DNA from: Phytophthora sp. 'mugwort'
Lineage: Eukaryota > Oomycota > Peronosporomycetes > Peronosporales > Peronosporaceae
NCBI GenBank assembly: GCA_033558025.1
Contig: JAUCEF010000001.1
Span: 4,464,001-4,528,000 of the forward strand
Length of the DNA stretch: 64,000 bases
Direction of reading: 5' to 3'
Below are positions 31,591 through 42,004 of the stretch, piece by piece. The translations under genes were made by a program, and so were the position numbers. How positions within the stretch are numbered: the first letter of the stretch is position 1; each line of letters starts with the position of its first letter. Below the pieces are notes generated by a model, which was given only the letters and a program-made list of their open reading frames with translations, was not told the DNA's origin and did no database searches.

Positions 31591-34500
31591 ATGGTGCGAA
31601 AAACTGCGTTCTGGAGAACGCTAGTGGATACCCGAGATGTACGACAACAGCACCGTGCCGCGGGGAAGGACGTATTTGTCCCCCTGGTGCTCTGGAACGA
31701 GCCTCCACAGGTAGAAGTGTCCTCTCTGCATGTCCTCCAGCTGCCGCTCTCACAGCCGAGCCAGAACTCGTCCACTTTGGTGACCGAGGAGGACAGCGAA
31801 ACGAACAACGAGGAGGACGAAGAGGAGGACACTCGCACGCAATTGTGTGTATTTGCGGGTACGGTAGACGGAGTCGTCCTCTACTGGAGGTTCGAGATGG
31901 ACGCTGTAGCACAAGTCAACATGCTCGTCTTCCCAGGCGGCGAAGGCGGTGGCCACCCTGTTGTGGGCATCGTGAGCGGGACAGATGAATGGGGCCAGAG
32001 CACGTTGATCTCAGCGACGAGGGACGGCGCGCTGGCCCGATGGCAATTGCCCAACGGCGCGTGTGCAGACGCCAACGCGTCGTTGGCAAAAGAATTGGCG
32101 CCACTTTTAGGGCTCGAGATGTTATGTAACAAGAGATTCGCAGTCGTAATAAGCGAGGAGTCGAGACTCATGGTGCTGGATACGTGGAGGATGCAGTTGC
32201 TGTACTGCATGGACACTGCACAGGAACAGATTCGACGGAGTATTGCGGTTGGTGAGCTCCAGATGCCGCGATTGAGGTCGCCAAAGCCGAGATTGGTTAG
32301 ATCAAGTAGTGGCTCAGGGATTGAAACAGGACTGGGGACGACAAGCGAGCAAGTAACGGATAATCCGTCGGCGAGTGGCCGGATATCTCCATCTCGACAG
32401 CCGGTCACTAATGGACCACCGGATTCGAGACGTATTGCAACTTTTTTACCGTTAAATGCGATGGTAGAGCAGCATATGCAACGATGGGATGCCGTGGTGC
32501 TTTCTCTTGGCGCTGAGGGACTTGTGAAATGTTTTCTATGGACTCAACCTCGAGGTTCTACAAGTGGAACACCGTTTGGGATCAGTGAAGGCGGTGGTTC
32601 GGCCAGTGTAGCGTGGGGATTTCGGTGGGTACAACGTAGCAGCTGGGTGGTGTCGTGGGCGGACCAGACAGAGGATATTACGTGTTCACAGAGCACATCG
32701 CTGAAAGACGGAGACAATATGAACCCGCAGACTGCACTTATGGGCTCGATCAAGAATAGTTATTTCCCGCTCTCTGTGCACGTGTCTCCAGACTCGTCTC
32801 TTGTGCTTCTCATTTGGAAAACAAAGTTCGTCGTGCTTAAACGGAAATGGCTGTGTCCCTTAGAGATCCGAAGTGACGGCCAACCAAGCACTGAATCTTT
32901 TGGAAAGCCTAGACCAACTACAGGTGTTGGTAGCTGCCGCATTGCACCGTCGGAATTCGTACGACAGGCAGCTACTACCTATGGCAGCAAGTACCTTACG
33001 TCGTGCAGTACTGGGATCGGGTGTGGCATTGTGTTTTGGGAAAATGGCGAGTTCTTGGAAGACGGTAATGTCGTTTTATGGACGAATACGGGGCATGTAT
33101 TTCAGTTCATGACAGCCGAGTCGTCAGCAGACTTAGCGGGGAAGTTTTTTATCTTTACAAAGGATCAAGATCAACTGGTGCCACGATCGGACTCGAAGCT
33201 ATTGCGTGTAATTGATAAGGCGATGTATGTCACCTCGGTGGATCGATGCAAGTGCTGCGATCTCTTAGTACACAAGGAGCAGCAGATAAAGTCAAAAAGG
33301 TCAATGACTTTGCTGGCAGGGCGACAGCAGCATCCAGGGTATACATCGTGTATGAAGACTGGGTCTTTGATCTCGGGGGTATTGGAGGTTGTCCACATGT
33401 GCCACCGTGGAACGCTTGGACTTTGGACAATGCCAGCAGTACGAGCGCCATCGCCAACACGCATGATGCTAAATAGGGGCAATATCGTGGCGTCAAGAGT
33501 GCCACCAGCGGAACGCGTGCGTTTTCACTCTCTTACGGATGGATTTGATGCTGCAGCAATTGCTGCTCAAGGAGAAGCTGGAGATGAAACTCATTTTTCC
33601 TCACAACATCGAGGCTGTTTAACTCACTTTATCCTTGGAAGAGATGACACTCAAACATCATCCACGTATGAAGTAGTTCGACGAGCTGGAATGCGTCGTA
33701 AGCGTCAGCAAGGACTTAGCGATGGGCTAATAAACTCGACAGGTGGATCCATATCAAGCACTGCGACAGCAGCTATGGCAAATAGTGTATTGGCCACTGC
33801 GTTGGCGCCTGTTACTGGACGAGGGGGACCTTCAGGTGCTGGAAGTGACGCTGGGCAGCCTGAAGCTGACGAAGTCGAACAACGAAAACCAGAGCAAGTA
33901 TCCTATCGGTACTTACTGGACATACCTATTATCGCCAAAGGATTTTCAGATGGAATGCTTTACATTGGGTTGCTGAGTCAAGAGCATTTGCCTAATAAAG
34001 CTGGAGATGCGAGAAAGAAAGCAGTAACGCGACTGTCATGTCATTCGGGACGAATAACGGCGCTTGCGCATTGCTTTTGGGGTGTTGAGGGCAATGCAAT
34101 GTCTCCTTCAGTGGCTTTATCATCCGGTGATGCAAGTCAGGCCTCGATGGAGCAAACGTGCTTTGCAACAGAGAAGAATCCTTTCTACAAGTCGCGCTTT
34201 CCTGACGTGATTATAAAACGAAATACTGGAAAGCGACATCTCGGTATTAACAGTGGAAACCGATCTCCTTCAAGCACTCAAATGATAGACACTTCCGACG
34301 GTTCTGGGTCGAACAATGGATTAAATCGTGACGCTTTAAGCAATTCGCAGCCTTCGATCAAGTTCATGGTGTTTAGCGGTGGCACAGATGGCGTTTTCCG
34401 AGTGATCGAGCTAATTCTTTACCGTTCAGCTGCAAATACTATGGCTGACGGCTTGGTCCAGCATGAAGCACGAGTGTTACAAGGATTTCGCAACCACCGA

Positions 34501-37035
34501 GGTCCCATCCAGCAGATTAGTATTTCTCCGCTTAAAAGAGGCATTGTGAGTGCAGACGGAGAGAATTGGGACACCAAGTATCCTGACAGATTGGTTGCTA
34601 CGGTGGGAGTCGATCACAAAATTGTTCTTTACGCACCACAGTACTCACGACATCCGTCTAGTCGAAGCTCCTTTGTTCGCGATTCACTCACGGGTCGTAC
34701 TGATACTCGTTGTAGTGTCGAGTGGCAATGCGTGCTAGAGCTGGCGGAGCATGGCGACAGAATCTGCTACCTTGATTGGCATCTTGAACGCGGATTATTG
34801 TACGTCGAGTGTGAAGATCGGATGGTGTATGTATGGAGCACTGATACTGGTATTCTGGAGCGTTCAATTCCGTGTGCATTACTCTACGGAGGCGGCAATG
34901 CATCAGGTGAGAAAATTGTGGACGGAATGACCACTGTCGGCTGCTCTCTCGTTGAGAATTCCACATTATTTATTGGCAATGCAGCCGTGCAGCTTATCGA
35001 GTTCGGCGTTCTTCGAAGTGCTGAGCAGCTTAAGAAGAACTGGACAAGTTATTATTCTTCCTTTATTGAGAGCAACGGCACAGTTGTTAATTCCGGTGAG
35101 AATGATCTGCAGTCTACAGTGCCTTCAGTGTATGCGACGGGCTCGATGGAGCTGTTCATGTTATCCTTACTACTGTCGTGGGGTGTCACTCCTGCTATTG
35201 ATCATTCGTGCCGGACTATCTTAGGCTTAGAACCGACACATGCGCTTTACTCATGCGCACTCCAAGACTTCGTTTCGGGAGCTCTAACCATTCCAGTTCC
35301 ATGGACTACACCAAATGTTTCGCATTTGGCTGCAATTGAGTCGCCCAATGCTTCTGGTAGTGAGCTTGAGAGTTCATTGACGTCAGCAGCGCCTGCTTTC
35401 GCTCGGAATTGGCAGCACTCATCAGCTTTGTCAGCTAGCATAGCGCTTGGTGTTGTATCGCTTTGTATGAGCTGCATGGAGTTCAAGCACCCCAGGTCCG
35501 GCAACGGTAGCATGTCGCCTGCTAACAAGGAAGAATTTCAAGTTCTGTGGAGTCAATTAATCACACAACATTCGGTTGTACTTCCAGAGAGTGTAACTCA
35601 GTTCCGAGAACCTGCTCTTGAAGAACTTGCAGCCTTTGGCTTCGACTCGTGTGAGTACACGCAGCTAGCGGCACGCACCTTGTTGAGTGGTGTGATCAAG
35701 CGTCTTCCTCCAGCTGAAAGAAGTATTTTATCTGCCGAATATTCCGCAAAACTTCATTGGGAAATGGTGCGTTTGGAGACGGAAACTGGCAGCTCTTTCC
35801 TAGGAACAGTGGGCAGTGTCGGAACCAGTGGTGGAGCAAACTCGAGCTTGCAACCCAGTGGCAGTAACATCACTAGCGGAAGTGGCAGCGCTAGTGTGAG
35901 CAATGACTCGGCTACGATGTCATTCTCTCTAGTGGTTGAACGACTGGGCTCGCTTGTGCTTCTGATGAGTATGATTGGCACTTACTTTCCTGGTGAGATC
36001 TCGCCGGCGGGTGCGCGTGAAGTCTGCGACGTGCTGGTATTCTTGCTGAAGGCACCGGAACGGTTCGTAGCTTCTGTATCGGCTGAATTGCTGACGAAAG
36101 GTCTGATGCTATTCAGGCCACATCTTGTGGACTTATCGTCGCTTATCATCCAGCTCTTGCTCATTGACATGCGTGAAAAGCAGCGCAGCGCCCAGAACGA
36201 TGATATTGAGGAAGCTACCTTGGGTCCAGGAGGCTCGCTTGCCTATTTCAATGAAGGTGGAACTGGTGGGAGTAATGCGGCCATGAGTTTGTTAGTGGAA
36301 GTTGGTGCTTATGAGTCAGCTTTCGTGCTTGGACTGCTACAGCAAGAGATGCACAATCACGATCGTCCACTTGGTTTCCATGAGAGCATTCTACTGTACA
36401 TGATGGAGCTCATTAATACGCATTATCTGCTCATGTGTCGACATCTTCCGGCCTTTGTGGACACAATCATGGCCTGTTTGGACCCAACGAAACCTGAGCG
36501 TCGTCGACGGTGCCTACCGTTGAGTACTCGCTGTTTGCACAGTCTTGTGCGGCGGTTCCCCATGATAGACTTCCACAAGGAGACACAGCGGCTGGCATTA
36601 GGCACGATGGAGGCGGTGATTGTCATCTACGACCTGCGAACAGCTACGAAATGGCGCGTTCTGGATGGCCACGCCTCGGCCGTCTCGGCTGTTCGCTTTC
36701 GCTCCGACGGACAAGTTGTCGTGTCGTATGCTGCTCGAGACGGGAGCGTCCGGTGGTGGAATAGTGGCAATGCTGGTCTGTTTGGCGGCATGCTCAAGAT
36801 GCATCAATCTTGTCTTAAGGAGCACAAACTGGCGGCGTTAAAGGGAAGTGCAAATGGCGGCGCGCCGTCGTCCACTGGTGGAGCGAGCGCCGGCCTTAAG
36901 CAAATCATCCAGACGTGCCGCTTCCACTTCTTGACGCGCAAGGACAGCGCAGGAGACGGCAGTAACTTGGACCAGCCTAAGCACATCCTGCGTCTTACAC
37001 GAGAAGACGCGAGCCAAGTGCAATTTCTGCTGTAA
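31591..37035 (+). CDS. WDR7: WDR7 / rabconnectin-3-beta-like WD-repeat protein (1814 aa)
   Basis: One uninterrupted frame of 1814 codons. WD-like blades are present at both ends. Near the N-terminus: VFAGTVDGVVLYWRF (residues about 90) and STLISATRDGALARWQLP (about 140). At the C-terminus: LALGTMEAVIVIYDLR, HASAVSAVRFRSDGQVVVSY and DGSVRWWNSG (residues about 1668-1730). The middle is helical with Ser/Gly-rich low-complexity inserts. The layout fits WDR7 (rabconnectin-3 beta), the partner of DMXL proteins in V-ATPase assembly and endolysosomal acidification; human WDR7 is about 1490 aa, so this is longer by inserts. The start at 31591 is the first ATG of the long frame. The gene is single-exon. 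The symbol is by family resemblance and could be another member (WDR72-like). Confidence 0.78.
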   Translation: MVRKTAFWRTLVDTRDVRQQHRAAGKDVFVPLVLWNEPPQVEVSSLHVLQLPLSQPSQNSSTLVTEEDSETNNEEDEEEDTRTQLCVFAGTVDGVVLYWRFEMDAVAQVNMLVFPGGEGGGHPVVGIVSGTDEWGQSTLISATRDGALARWQLPNGACADANASLAKELAPLLGLEMLCNKRFAVVISEESRLMVLDTWRMQLLYCMDTAQEQIRRSIAVGELQMPRLRSPKPRLVRSSSGSGIETGLGTTSEQVTDNPSASGRISPSRQPVTNGPPDSRRIATFLPLNAMVEQHMQRWDAVVLSLGAEGLVKCFLWTQPRGSTSGTPFGISEGGGSASVAWGFRWVQRSSWVVSWADQTEDITCSQSTSLKDGDNMNPQTALMGSIKNSYFPLSVHVSPDSSLVLLIWKTKFVVLKRKWLCPLEIRSDGQPSTESFGKPRPTTGVGSCRIAPSEFVRQAATTYGSKYLTSCSTGIGCGIVFWENGEFLEDGNVVLWTNTGHVFQFMTAESSADLAGKFFIFTKDQDQLVPRSDSKLLRVIDKAMYVTSVDRCKCCDLLVHKEQQIKSKRSMTLLAGRQQHPGYTSCMKTGSLISGVLEVVHMCHRGTLGLWTMPAVRAPSPTRMMLNRGNIVASRVPPAERVRFHSLTDGFDAAAIAAQGEAGDETHFSSQHRGCLTHFILGRDDTQTSSTYEVVRRAGMRRKRQQGLSDGLINSTGGSISSTATAAMANSVLATALAPVTGRGGPSGAGSDAGQPEADEVEQRKPEQVSYRYLLDIPIIAKGFSDGMLYIGLLSQEHLPNKAGDARKKAVTRLSCHSGRITALAHCFWGVEGNAMSPSVALSSGDASQASMEQTCFATEKNPFYKSRFPDVIIKRNTGKRHLGINSGNRSPSSTQMIDTSDGSGSNNGLNRDALSNSQPSIKFMVFSGGTDGVFRVIELILYRSAANTMADGLVQHEARVLQGFRNHRGPIQQISISPLKRGIVSADGENWDTKYPDRLVATVGVDHKIVLYAPQYSRHPSSRSSFVRDSLTGRTDTRCSVEWQCVLELAEHGDRICYLDWHLERGLLYVECEDRMVYVWSTDTGILERSIPCALLYGGGNASGEKIVDGMTTVGCSLVENSTLFIGNAAVQLIEFGVLRSAEQLKKNWTSYYSSFIESNGTVVNSGENDLQSTVPSVYATGSMELFMLSLLLSWGVTPAIDHSCRTILGLEPTHALYSCALQDFVSGALTIPVPWTTPNVSHLAAIESPNASGSELESSLTSAAPAFARNWQHSSALSASIALGVVSLCMSCMEFKHPRSGNGSMSPANKEEFQVLWSQLITQHSVVLPESVTQFREPALEELAAFGFDSCEYTQLAARTLLSGVIKRLPPAERSILSAEYSAKLHWEMVRLETETGSSFLGTVGSVGTSGGANSSLQPSGSNITSGSGSASVSNDSATMSFSLVVERLGSLVLLMSMIGTYFPGEISPAGAREVCDVLVFLLKAPERFVASVSAELLTKGLMLFRPHLVDLSSLIIQLLLIDMREKQRSAQNDDIEEATLGPGGSLAYFNEGGTGGSNAAMSLLVEVGAYESAFVLGLLQQEMHNHDRPLGFHESILLYMMELINTHYLLMCRHLPAFVDTIMACLDPTKPERRRRCLPLSTRCLHSLVRRFPMIDFHKETQRLALGTMEAVIVIYDLRTATKWRVLDGHASAVSAVRFRSDGQVVVSYAARDGSVRWWNSGNAGLFGGMLKMHQSCLKEHKLAALKGSANGGAPSSTGGASAGLKQIIQTCRFHFLTRKDSAGDGSNLDQPKHILRLTREDASQVQFLL

Positions 37036-37280
37036 GACGGCAAAATAATGACAATAGAAACAACTTCAACGTCGGAAAACAAAAAAATATGCGCTCATTA
37101 GGATACTAAAACAGAGTCACTTCTGCTGAGTTTTCATTGGTTGATAATCCGCCAGGGAGAAGTGTCGTGGAATGTTCGTACCGTTTAACTGGAGCCCTTC
37201 GAAATGAAGTATCATGTTTCATAGGTTCGGAGCTGCTCCGGCGACCGTCTGATTCACAATTGGAATTCCATCGTGATTTC

Positions 37281-38415
37281 ATGGCTCCGCATCGCGAAGA
37301 CGTCGCCGCTGTCAAGGGATCGGCCCATCGAGACGCTGACGAGGAGGCTCTCCAGGCGGCACTCCAGGAGTCTCTTGAGTACAGTCTGCGCTTGAAATTT
37401 GAAGTAAAAACACGTTCAAACCGCTTCTAATCCGTCACAAATGTGTCATTACTTCAGGCCGGACTTTATGGCCGAAATCCTACAGTCAGAAGACCAGCGA
37501 CGACACCAGGAAGCGATACGGAATCAAATAGTGCAGTTGCAGCTTGGGACGAGCTCAGACGGTCAAAAATTGGAAGAGAAACGGCAAGAAGAAGGCAGCG
37601 GAGACGACGACGTCGGTGATGACGATGCCGGCCCATACACTCGAGTTTTCAGTACTGTAGCAGCGGCAGAGAAGGCACGGAACGACGAAGATGCCGATGA
37701 GGACGACGAGGACCCCAATGAGGACCACAAGCTGCTGAACTTTGCCGATATTCTGCTCATCGATATCCTCAAATGGCTCGATGAAGATACCATTGGAACC
37801 TGTTCGTGTACGTGCAAGAGACTGCTGCAGGTGGCGCGATCGGAGGTGCTCTTTGAAGCGCTGTGTCGACGCATCTTCCCAGTGCAGAACCCAAGAGCTG
37901 CGGCGGCCGCTGCACGCAACAAGTTCGGGTTACGTCGCTTCCCGACGTGGTTCGACATGTTCCACGACAGACCGCGCGTGCGCTACAACGGGTTCTACTG
38001 GCTCAAGGTTTCGTACTACAAGAAGCCGGAGCTGAGCATGTGGACGGATATTCTACCCGGCACGATCTTGAAGTGCATCTACTACCGCTACTTTTCCTTT
38101 CAGCGGGATGGGACGGTGCTATATGGCATGCTGTTTAAGGCCCCACATGAGGTCGAGTCTCACATTCGTACCCAACGCAAGGGCGTTTACCGCGGACGAT
38201 TCTATGTGGACAAAGATGAGCTGGTGGTGACGGTGCCTACCAACTGCAACGAAGTCAACTTCAGATTTCAGATCACACAGCGCGAGCGCGGCAAGAACGT
38301 AAAATTGGTGCTGAAGGAGCACTTTGCCAACTCGGAGCCGGATGGCAGCGGCTGGGTCAACTACTACGACACAACGGACGAGGAATTCTACTATTACCGC
38401 TCGTGGAACCTATGA
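37281..38415 (+). CDS. UIM and F-box protein, FBXO9/Hrt3-like (351 aa)
   Basis: My model joins exon 1 (37281-37378) and exon 2 (37458-38415) by a GT-AG intron (gtacag...ttcag); the frame closes with 352 codons. Exon 1 carries a ubiquitin-interacting motif (DEEALQAALQESLE). A charged acidic linker follows. The F-box is at about residues 125-165 (LLIDILKWLDEDTIGTCSCT), followed by VARSEVLFEALCRRIFP. The rest matches the FBXO9/Hrt3 C-terminal domain (RPRVRYNGFYWLKVSYY, YYRYFSFQRDGTVLYGMLF, GVYRGRFYVDKDELVV). It is likely a substrate receptor of an SCF ubiquitin ligase. An alternative donor at 37404 would break the frame. Only 245 bp separate it from the WDR7-like gene. Confidence 0.83.
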
Positions 38416-38637
38416 TCAAGCTGTGTGTGTGACTAACGGATTGTTGAAAGGATAGACTCGGCTGCTTACGTGTGTATGTGTGAATATTGGATGAGAATGG
38501 ACGGCTTGTTATCGTTGTCAGTTCTCTGTGGAAGTTCTAGCGTAACGTTGAGAAGTTGCTCTCAGTGTGCTGCGCTAGAAATAGCTACGCTGTCTATGCG
38601 ATCGCGGGTGTTGAGTGCCTGGAATCAGGCTTGGCAT

Positions 38638-38655
38638 GCTCATCTTTCAACAGAC
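38638..38655 (+). promoter_or_regulatory. Oomycete initiator-like element upstream of the PACRGL-like gene
   Basis: The sequence gctcatctttcaacagac fits the start of the initiator consensus (GCTCATTYYNCA, from memory), 38 nt before the ATG at 38694. Confidence 0.4.
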
Positions 38656-38693
38656 TTCCAGCGACACAGTCTTGAACGACAAGTTGAGTAAGT

Positions 38694-39736
38694 ATGGCAC
38701 CAATTGTGACGACAAAGTCAGCAACGGATCGTGGAAACAACTCCAAGATCGATAAGAATGACGGCAGCAGCAGTAACAACAGCACAAGTAGTCGCAGTAA
38801 TAGTAGAAGTGGCAGCCGTTCAAGTCGAACACGCGCTAGCAATTCCAGAGAGCAGTCGCGATTATGTACACCCACGACTACTTTCAACCAGAAGAAGACG
38901 GAGTTATCTAAGCGCACGGCGACTCCATCGTCAGCAAAATCCTCGTCTGCCGCTGCGAGAACTCCAGCTACGGACTATGCAGAGAAGAAAACGATGACTA
39001 TGCATCCATTACCGTCCTCGAGGTTGCATAGACACAAACAAGCCTCCATTTTCACCTCTGGGAAGAAGAAACACAGGACGTAAGTATATTTAAAGAGTAA
39101 GTTTTGCCTTCATTAATAACTAAATAATTACTCTTTATATGACAGGAACTTTTCCAGTGCATATGACTCGGGGACAATTCCATGTCGAATTAATCACGGC
39201 AGTATCCGCAATTCTCTGCAGTGGACAAAAGACCCCAATTGTACGTTGTTTTTCCTGTACAGACCCAAATTGTATACCACTTTTACATTCCGCTTGACCC
39301 AATTTTTGCGTGCGATGCAGCCTTATCGTACGAGCCGTTGCTCATCACATGCGTTGAAGGGTTCTTAGAAACGGAGCACCCATTTGTATTCCTCGCGCGT
39401 GCCACATTTCGTGAACTGATGAAGCTACAAGATGCTCGTGAGAAGACGGTGCCGATCCTTGCTCAAGTAATCATGCCGTTGCGTGGAGCGCTAATGACCA
39501 AGGACGATGACACGTTCCTCATGGCGCTGGAGGCGACACGTCTGCTCTCGGATCTTGTGGAAGGTGAGATGAATATTTATTTGCCAAAGCTCACCCAGCA
39601 GATCCACCGCAAGCTCCTGACCAAGCAATTACGGGCCGATGTTGAAGACACGCTTGCCATTTTGGAGAGTAATGGTGGCAAAGAGGCACTCGCTATCATT
39701 CGCTCGAAGATCCCCACCTACGTCTCGATCCGGTAG
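38694..39736 (+). CDS. PACRGL: PACRG-like protein (PACRGL family, 298 aa)
   Basis: Three exons: 38694-39079, 39146-39240 and 39321-39736, with GT-AG introns (gtaagt...gacag, gtacgt...tgcag). The frame closes at 299 codons. Residues 1 to about 110 are a low-complexity Ser/Arg/Thr tail. Exon 2 begins the conserved domain (FSSAYDSGTIPCRINHGSIR, SLQWTKDPN). Exon 3 continues with YEPLLITCVEGFLETEHPF, VPILAQVIMPLRGALM, and ends GGKEALAIIRSKIPTYVSI, close to the PACRGL C-terminus. PACRG proteins are ARM-like-repeat proteins of ciliary doublet microtubules; PACRGL is the shorter relative. Oomycete zoospores are flagellated, so a flagellar role is plausible. An initiator-like element lies just upstream. 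Confidence 0.82.
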
Positions 39737-40612
39737 CTGTGATCGTTGCTCTATGTGTAGCAGTCATGCACATCGTTTCAGCACTTGCTTGCCAAATTTG
39801 ACTTTAAGTAATATAAAATTTGACATCGGCGCGCTACCTAGCGGTCGTCAGCCTCGCTCGTCTTTACTAATGCTACTCGATGGGTGCTATCTGAACCTTG
39901 GAGTCGGCGTGACCTGTTGCTCACACGCAGCGATCCCATGCTGATTAGTCGTTCCGTAATGTCCCTCCACGGCATTACTTCTGTCGACTTGAATTGATAG
40001 TCACGAGTGTCGGACTGAAGATACGGCCACGATATCCAGAACTGACGGAAATCCTTGTGGCCGTACGACGTTAGTAAGCGATACGGACCGTGCCGGTGCC
40101 AATTTCCCTTGAAAGGTGCCTATAACTTGCTTAGGAATGTGACTCTAGATTGAAATAAGGTACATGTCGACTACAGCGAGGTGGTATCTAGTCGTCGACA
40201 GAGGTACTGTACATCAGAACTCGCTTGGATAACCATTCGTGGCTATTAGTTACCGATAACCGCGTCTCACTCCTAAGTCGGACGAACTGCGTGCATCCTT
40301 ACTGCTTCGAGGTTTCACATACCCGATAATAGGCAACTGCGTTTTGTGGGTTTGCGGCGAAAAAAGTGTCCGCACTCGCCTATGGCATCAGTAGTACACA
40401 TAACATAATGTTTCAATAGGCACTTCAGTATAGATAGTGAAGACTTTTGAGGCTCACAGTTCGGACAACTTCAACTGACATAGCCATTAACACACCGTGC
40501 TGGCCGTATCTGTCCTTTTGTACTGGACCGCAATGGACCTGACGCCATAGCGCGTCTCCCTCCGCAACTTGGAGCCCTTGCCTTTCTGCGAGGGACTGAT
40601 TCAGTATTTCTC
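39737..40612. other. Intergenic, no gene recognised
   Basis: About 0.9 kb. A small inverted repeat tgtcgacta...tagtcgtcgaca lies at about 40165-40201. A minus-strand stretch at 40425-40661 is open for 78 codons without a recognised family. Confidence 0.4.
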
Positions 40613-41728
40613 TTGGCATCATGTGAGCAGAAGTTGCCTCGCCTGAAACCTCCGACACCACTCGTACACATTCACACTTGGTCGTGGATCATGAGGTCTG
40701 GGCTGCTGTGGGCATTGCACAGCGCCAACATCACAGTCAACACTTACATTGGCAGACACGCGTGGGTCGGTTGGCTCTTCATCTACCTCGCCGAGTTCTT
40801 CTTCTTCTCGGCGTATCGAGTGAGCAACCTCAGCGATCTAGTCAAGAGCTCAGCGACTCCGGACAATGACACGACTCCAGTATGCATCGTTGGAGTTCTG
40901 TTGGGTATCGTACAAGACTTCGTGGTGATCAGCTTCCTCATCACGGTACTCTCTGGTTTCGACGCAGTCATCAATTGCTTAACATGCTGCAATGACACAG
41001 CACCAAACGGATGTACGGACTGCTTTACACGGGGCATTCCGTTCCGGTCACGAATCAAGCTCGTATGCAAGCGTATCTTGCGGCTCACAGTGATTTACGC
41101 TGCCTGCTTGCTTTCTGTGGCATTATTTGCGATGGATGTGATGACTCTACGCAATTATCATCACCGATACGAGTTCGGTTGGAGCTCGGACCGTGCAGAA
41201 CTCGTGGTCACGAATACACAGAAATCTACAACCGCTACCCATGTACTTGTGGTGGTTCTGGTTACACAAGGGATCATCGCGGTGATGACTACAGTGTGGT
41301 TTGATCTCACTAGATGGACACCGCTTGGATTTGCAACGAGGTGGAAATGCATGAACAGACGAAGCCTAGGAACACCTACGGTAAACACTGCGTACCCTTA
41401 TCTGGTAATGGACCCGAACGATTTCTTTGATGCCAGTGACAACGAGAATTTGAGCTCGTTCTTCGACTCCAACAATCGCCCTATACGAGGCACTCAGCAA
41501 CTTCAGCCACCAGCAATTCTGTCCGACGATAGACGCGATCTACCGACTCCAGGAAGGAAGTACGCTGTGTTTGGCCTCGGACTCGTAGTCACCAGTTTCG
41601 TGGCCGTCCCGCTACTCGTGCTGCTAATAACAAGTTCTTGCCCTCCAGCTGTCGCAAGCATAGCACTCAACTCGAATCTGAACGAGCCGATACGCATCAT
41701 TACGACGCTTTCGTTCTTACCAAGCTAA
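40613..41728 (+). pseudogene. Membrane half of an LTA-synthase/sulfatase-type protein (371 codons, likely truncated)
   Basis: A multi-pass protein: helices near WVGWLFIYLAEFFFFSAYRV, GIVQDFVVISFLITVLSG, RLTVIYAACLLSVALFAM, ATHVLVVVLVTQGIIAVMT and FGLGLVVTSFVAVPLLVLLI. The order and the block SSCPPAVASIALNSNLNEPI resemble the N-terminal half of oomycete membrane proteins that continue into a sulfatase/alkaline-phosphatase-like domain (LTA-synthase type). Here the frame stops at 41728, right after LSFLPS, before any metal-binding sulfatase block, and none is visible downstream. So it is either a truncated pseudogene or a short membrane protein. The true start may be at 40691. The family link is from memory. 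Confidence 0.55.
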
Positions 41729-41951
41729 CCGAGCAAGAGAGAGAGAGCAGACGGTTCCTTTCAGTCCATATTGATTAGACTATTTAAGACCTGGAAAGAC
41801 CAAACAGGAAGTTCCTGGCTTAGAGACTAAAGGGTTGTTAATATGATGGATAGATCCACACCGAAATAGAGGGACTCGTTCTCCCAACTTTCACCTCTTA
41901 CCATGTCTCTCCTACATGGGGTAAACTTGAGCAAACGATATCTCAAAGACT

Positions 41952-41969
41952 CTCACTTTCGGATTTCCC
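41952..41969 (+). promoter_or_regulatory. Oomycete initiator-like element of the glycine-rich gene
   Basis: The string ctcactttcggatttccc resembles the initiator plus flanking element (CTCATTYYNCAWTTTYY, from memory), 35 nt upstream of ATG 42005. It falls inside the longer open frame that starts at 41903, so it argues for the later ATG. Confidence 0.4.
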
Positions 41970-42004
41970 GTCTACCACTCATCCCGATAATCAACAACAA
42001 CATC

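Noticed and set aside
31545..31988. 147-codon plus-strand open frame
   Set aside because: Shadow of the 1814-codon WDR7-like frame.
37137..37280. Upstream ATG for the F-box gene
   Set aside because: In frame but without family sequence; the ATG at 37281 is next to the UIM and gives a normal size.
37563..37958. 131-codon minus-strand open frame
   Set aside because: Antisense of the acidic linker of the F-box gene.
41903..42004. Longer N-terminus for the glycine-rich protein
   Set aside because: The signal peptide begins at 42005 and an initiator-like motif lies inside the extension.
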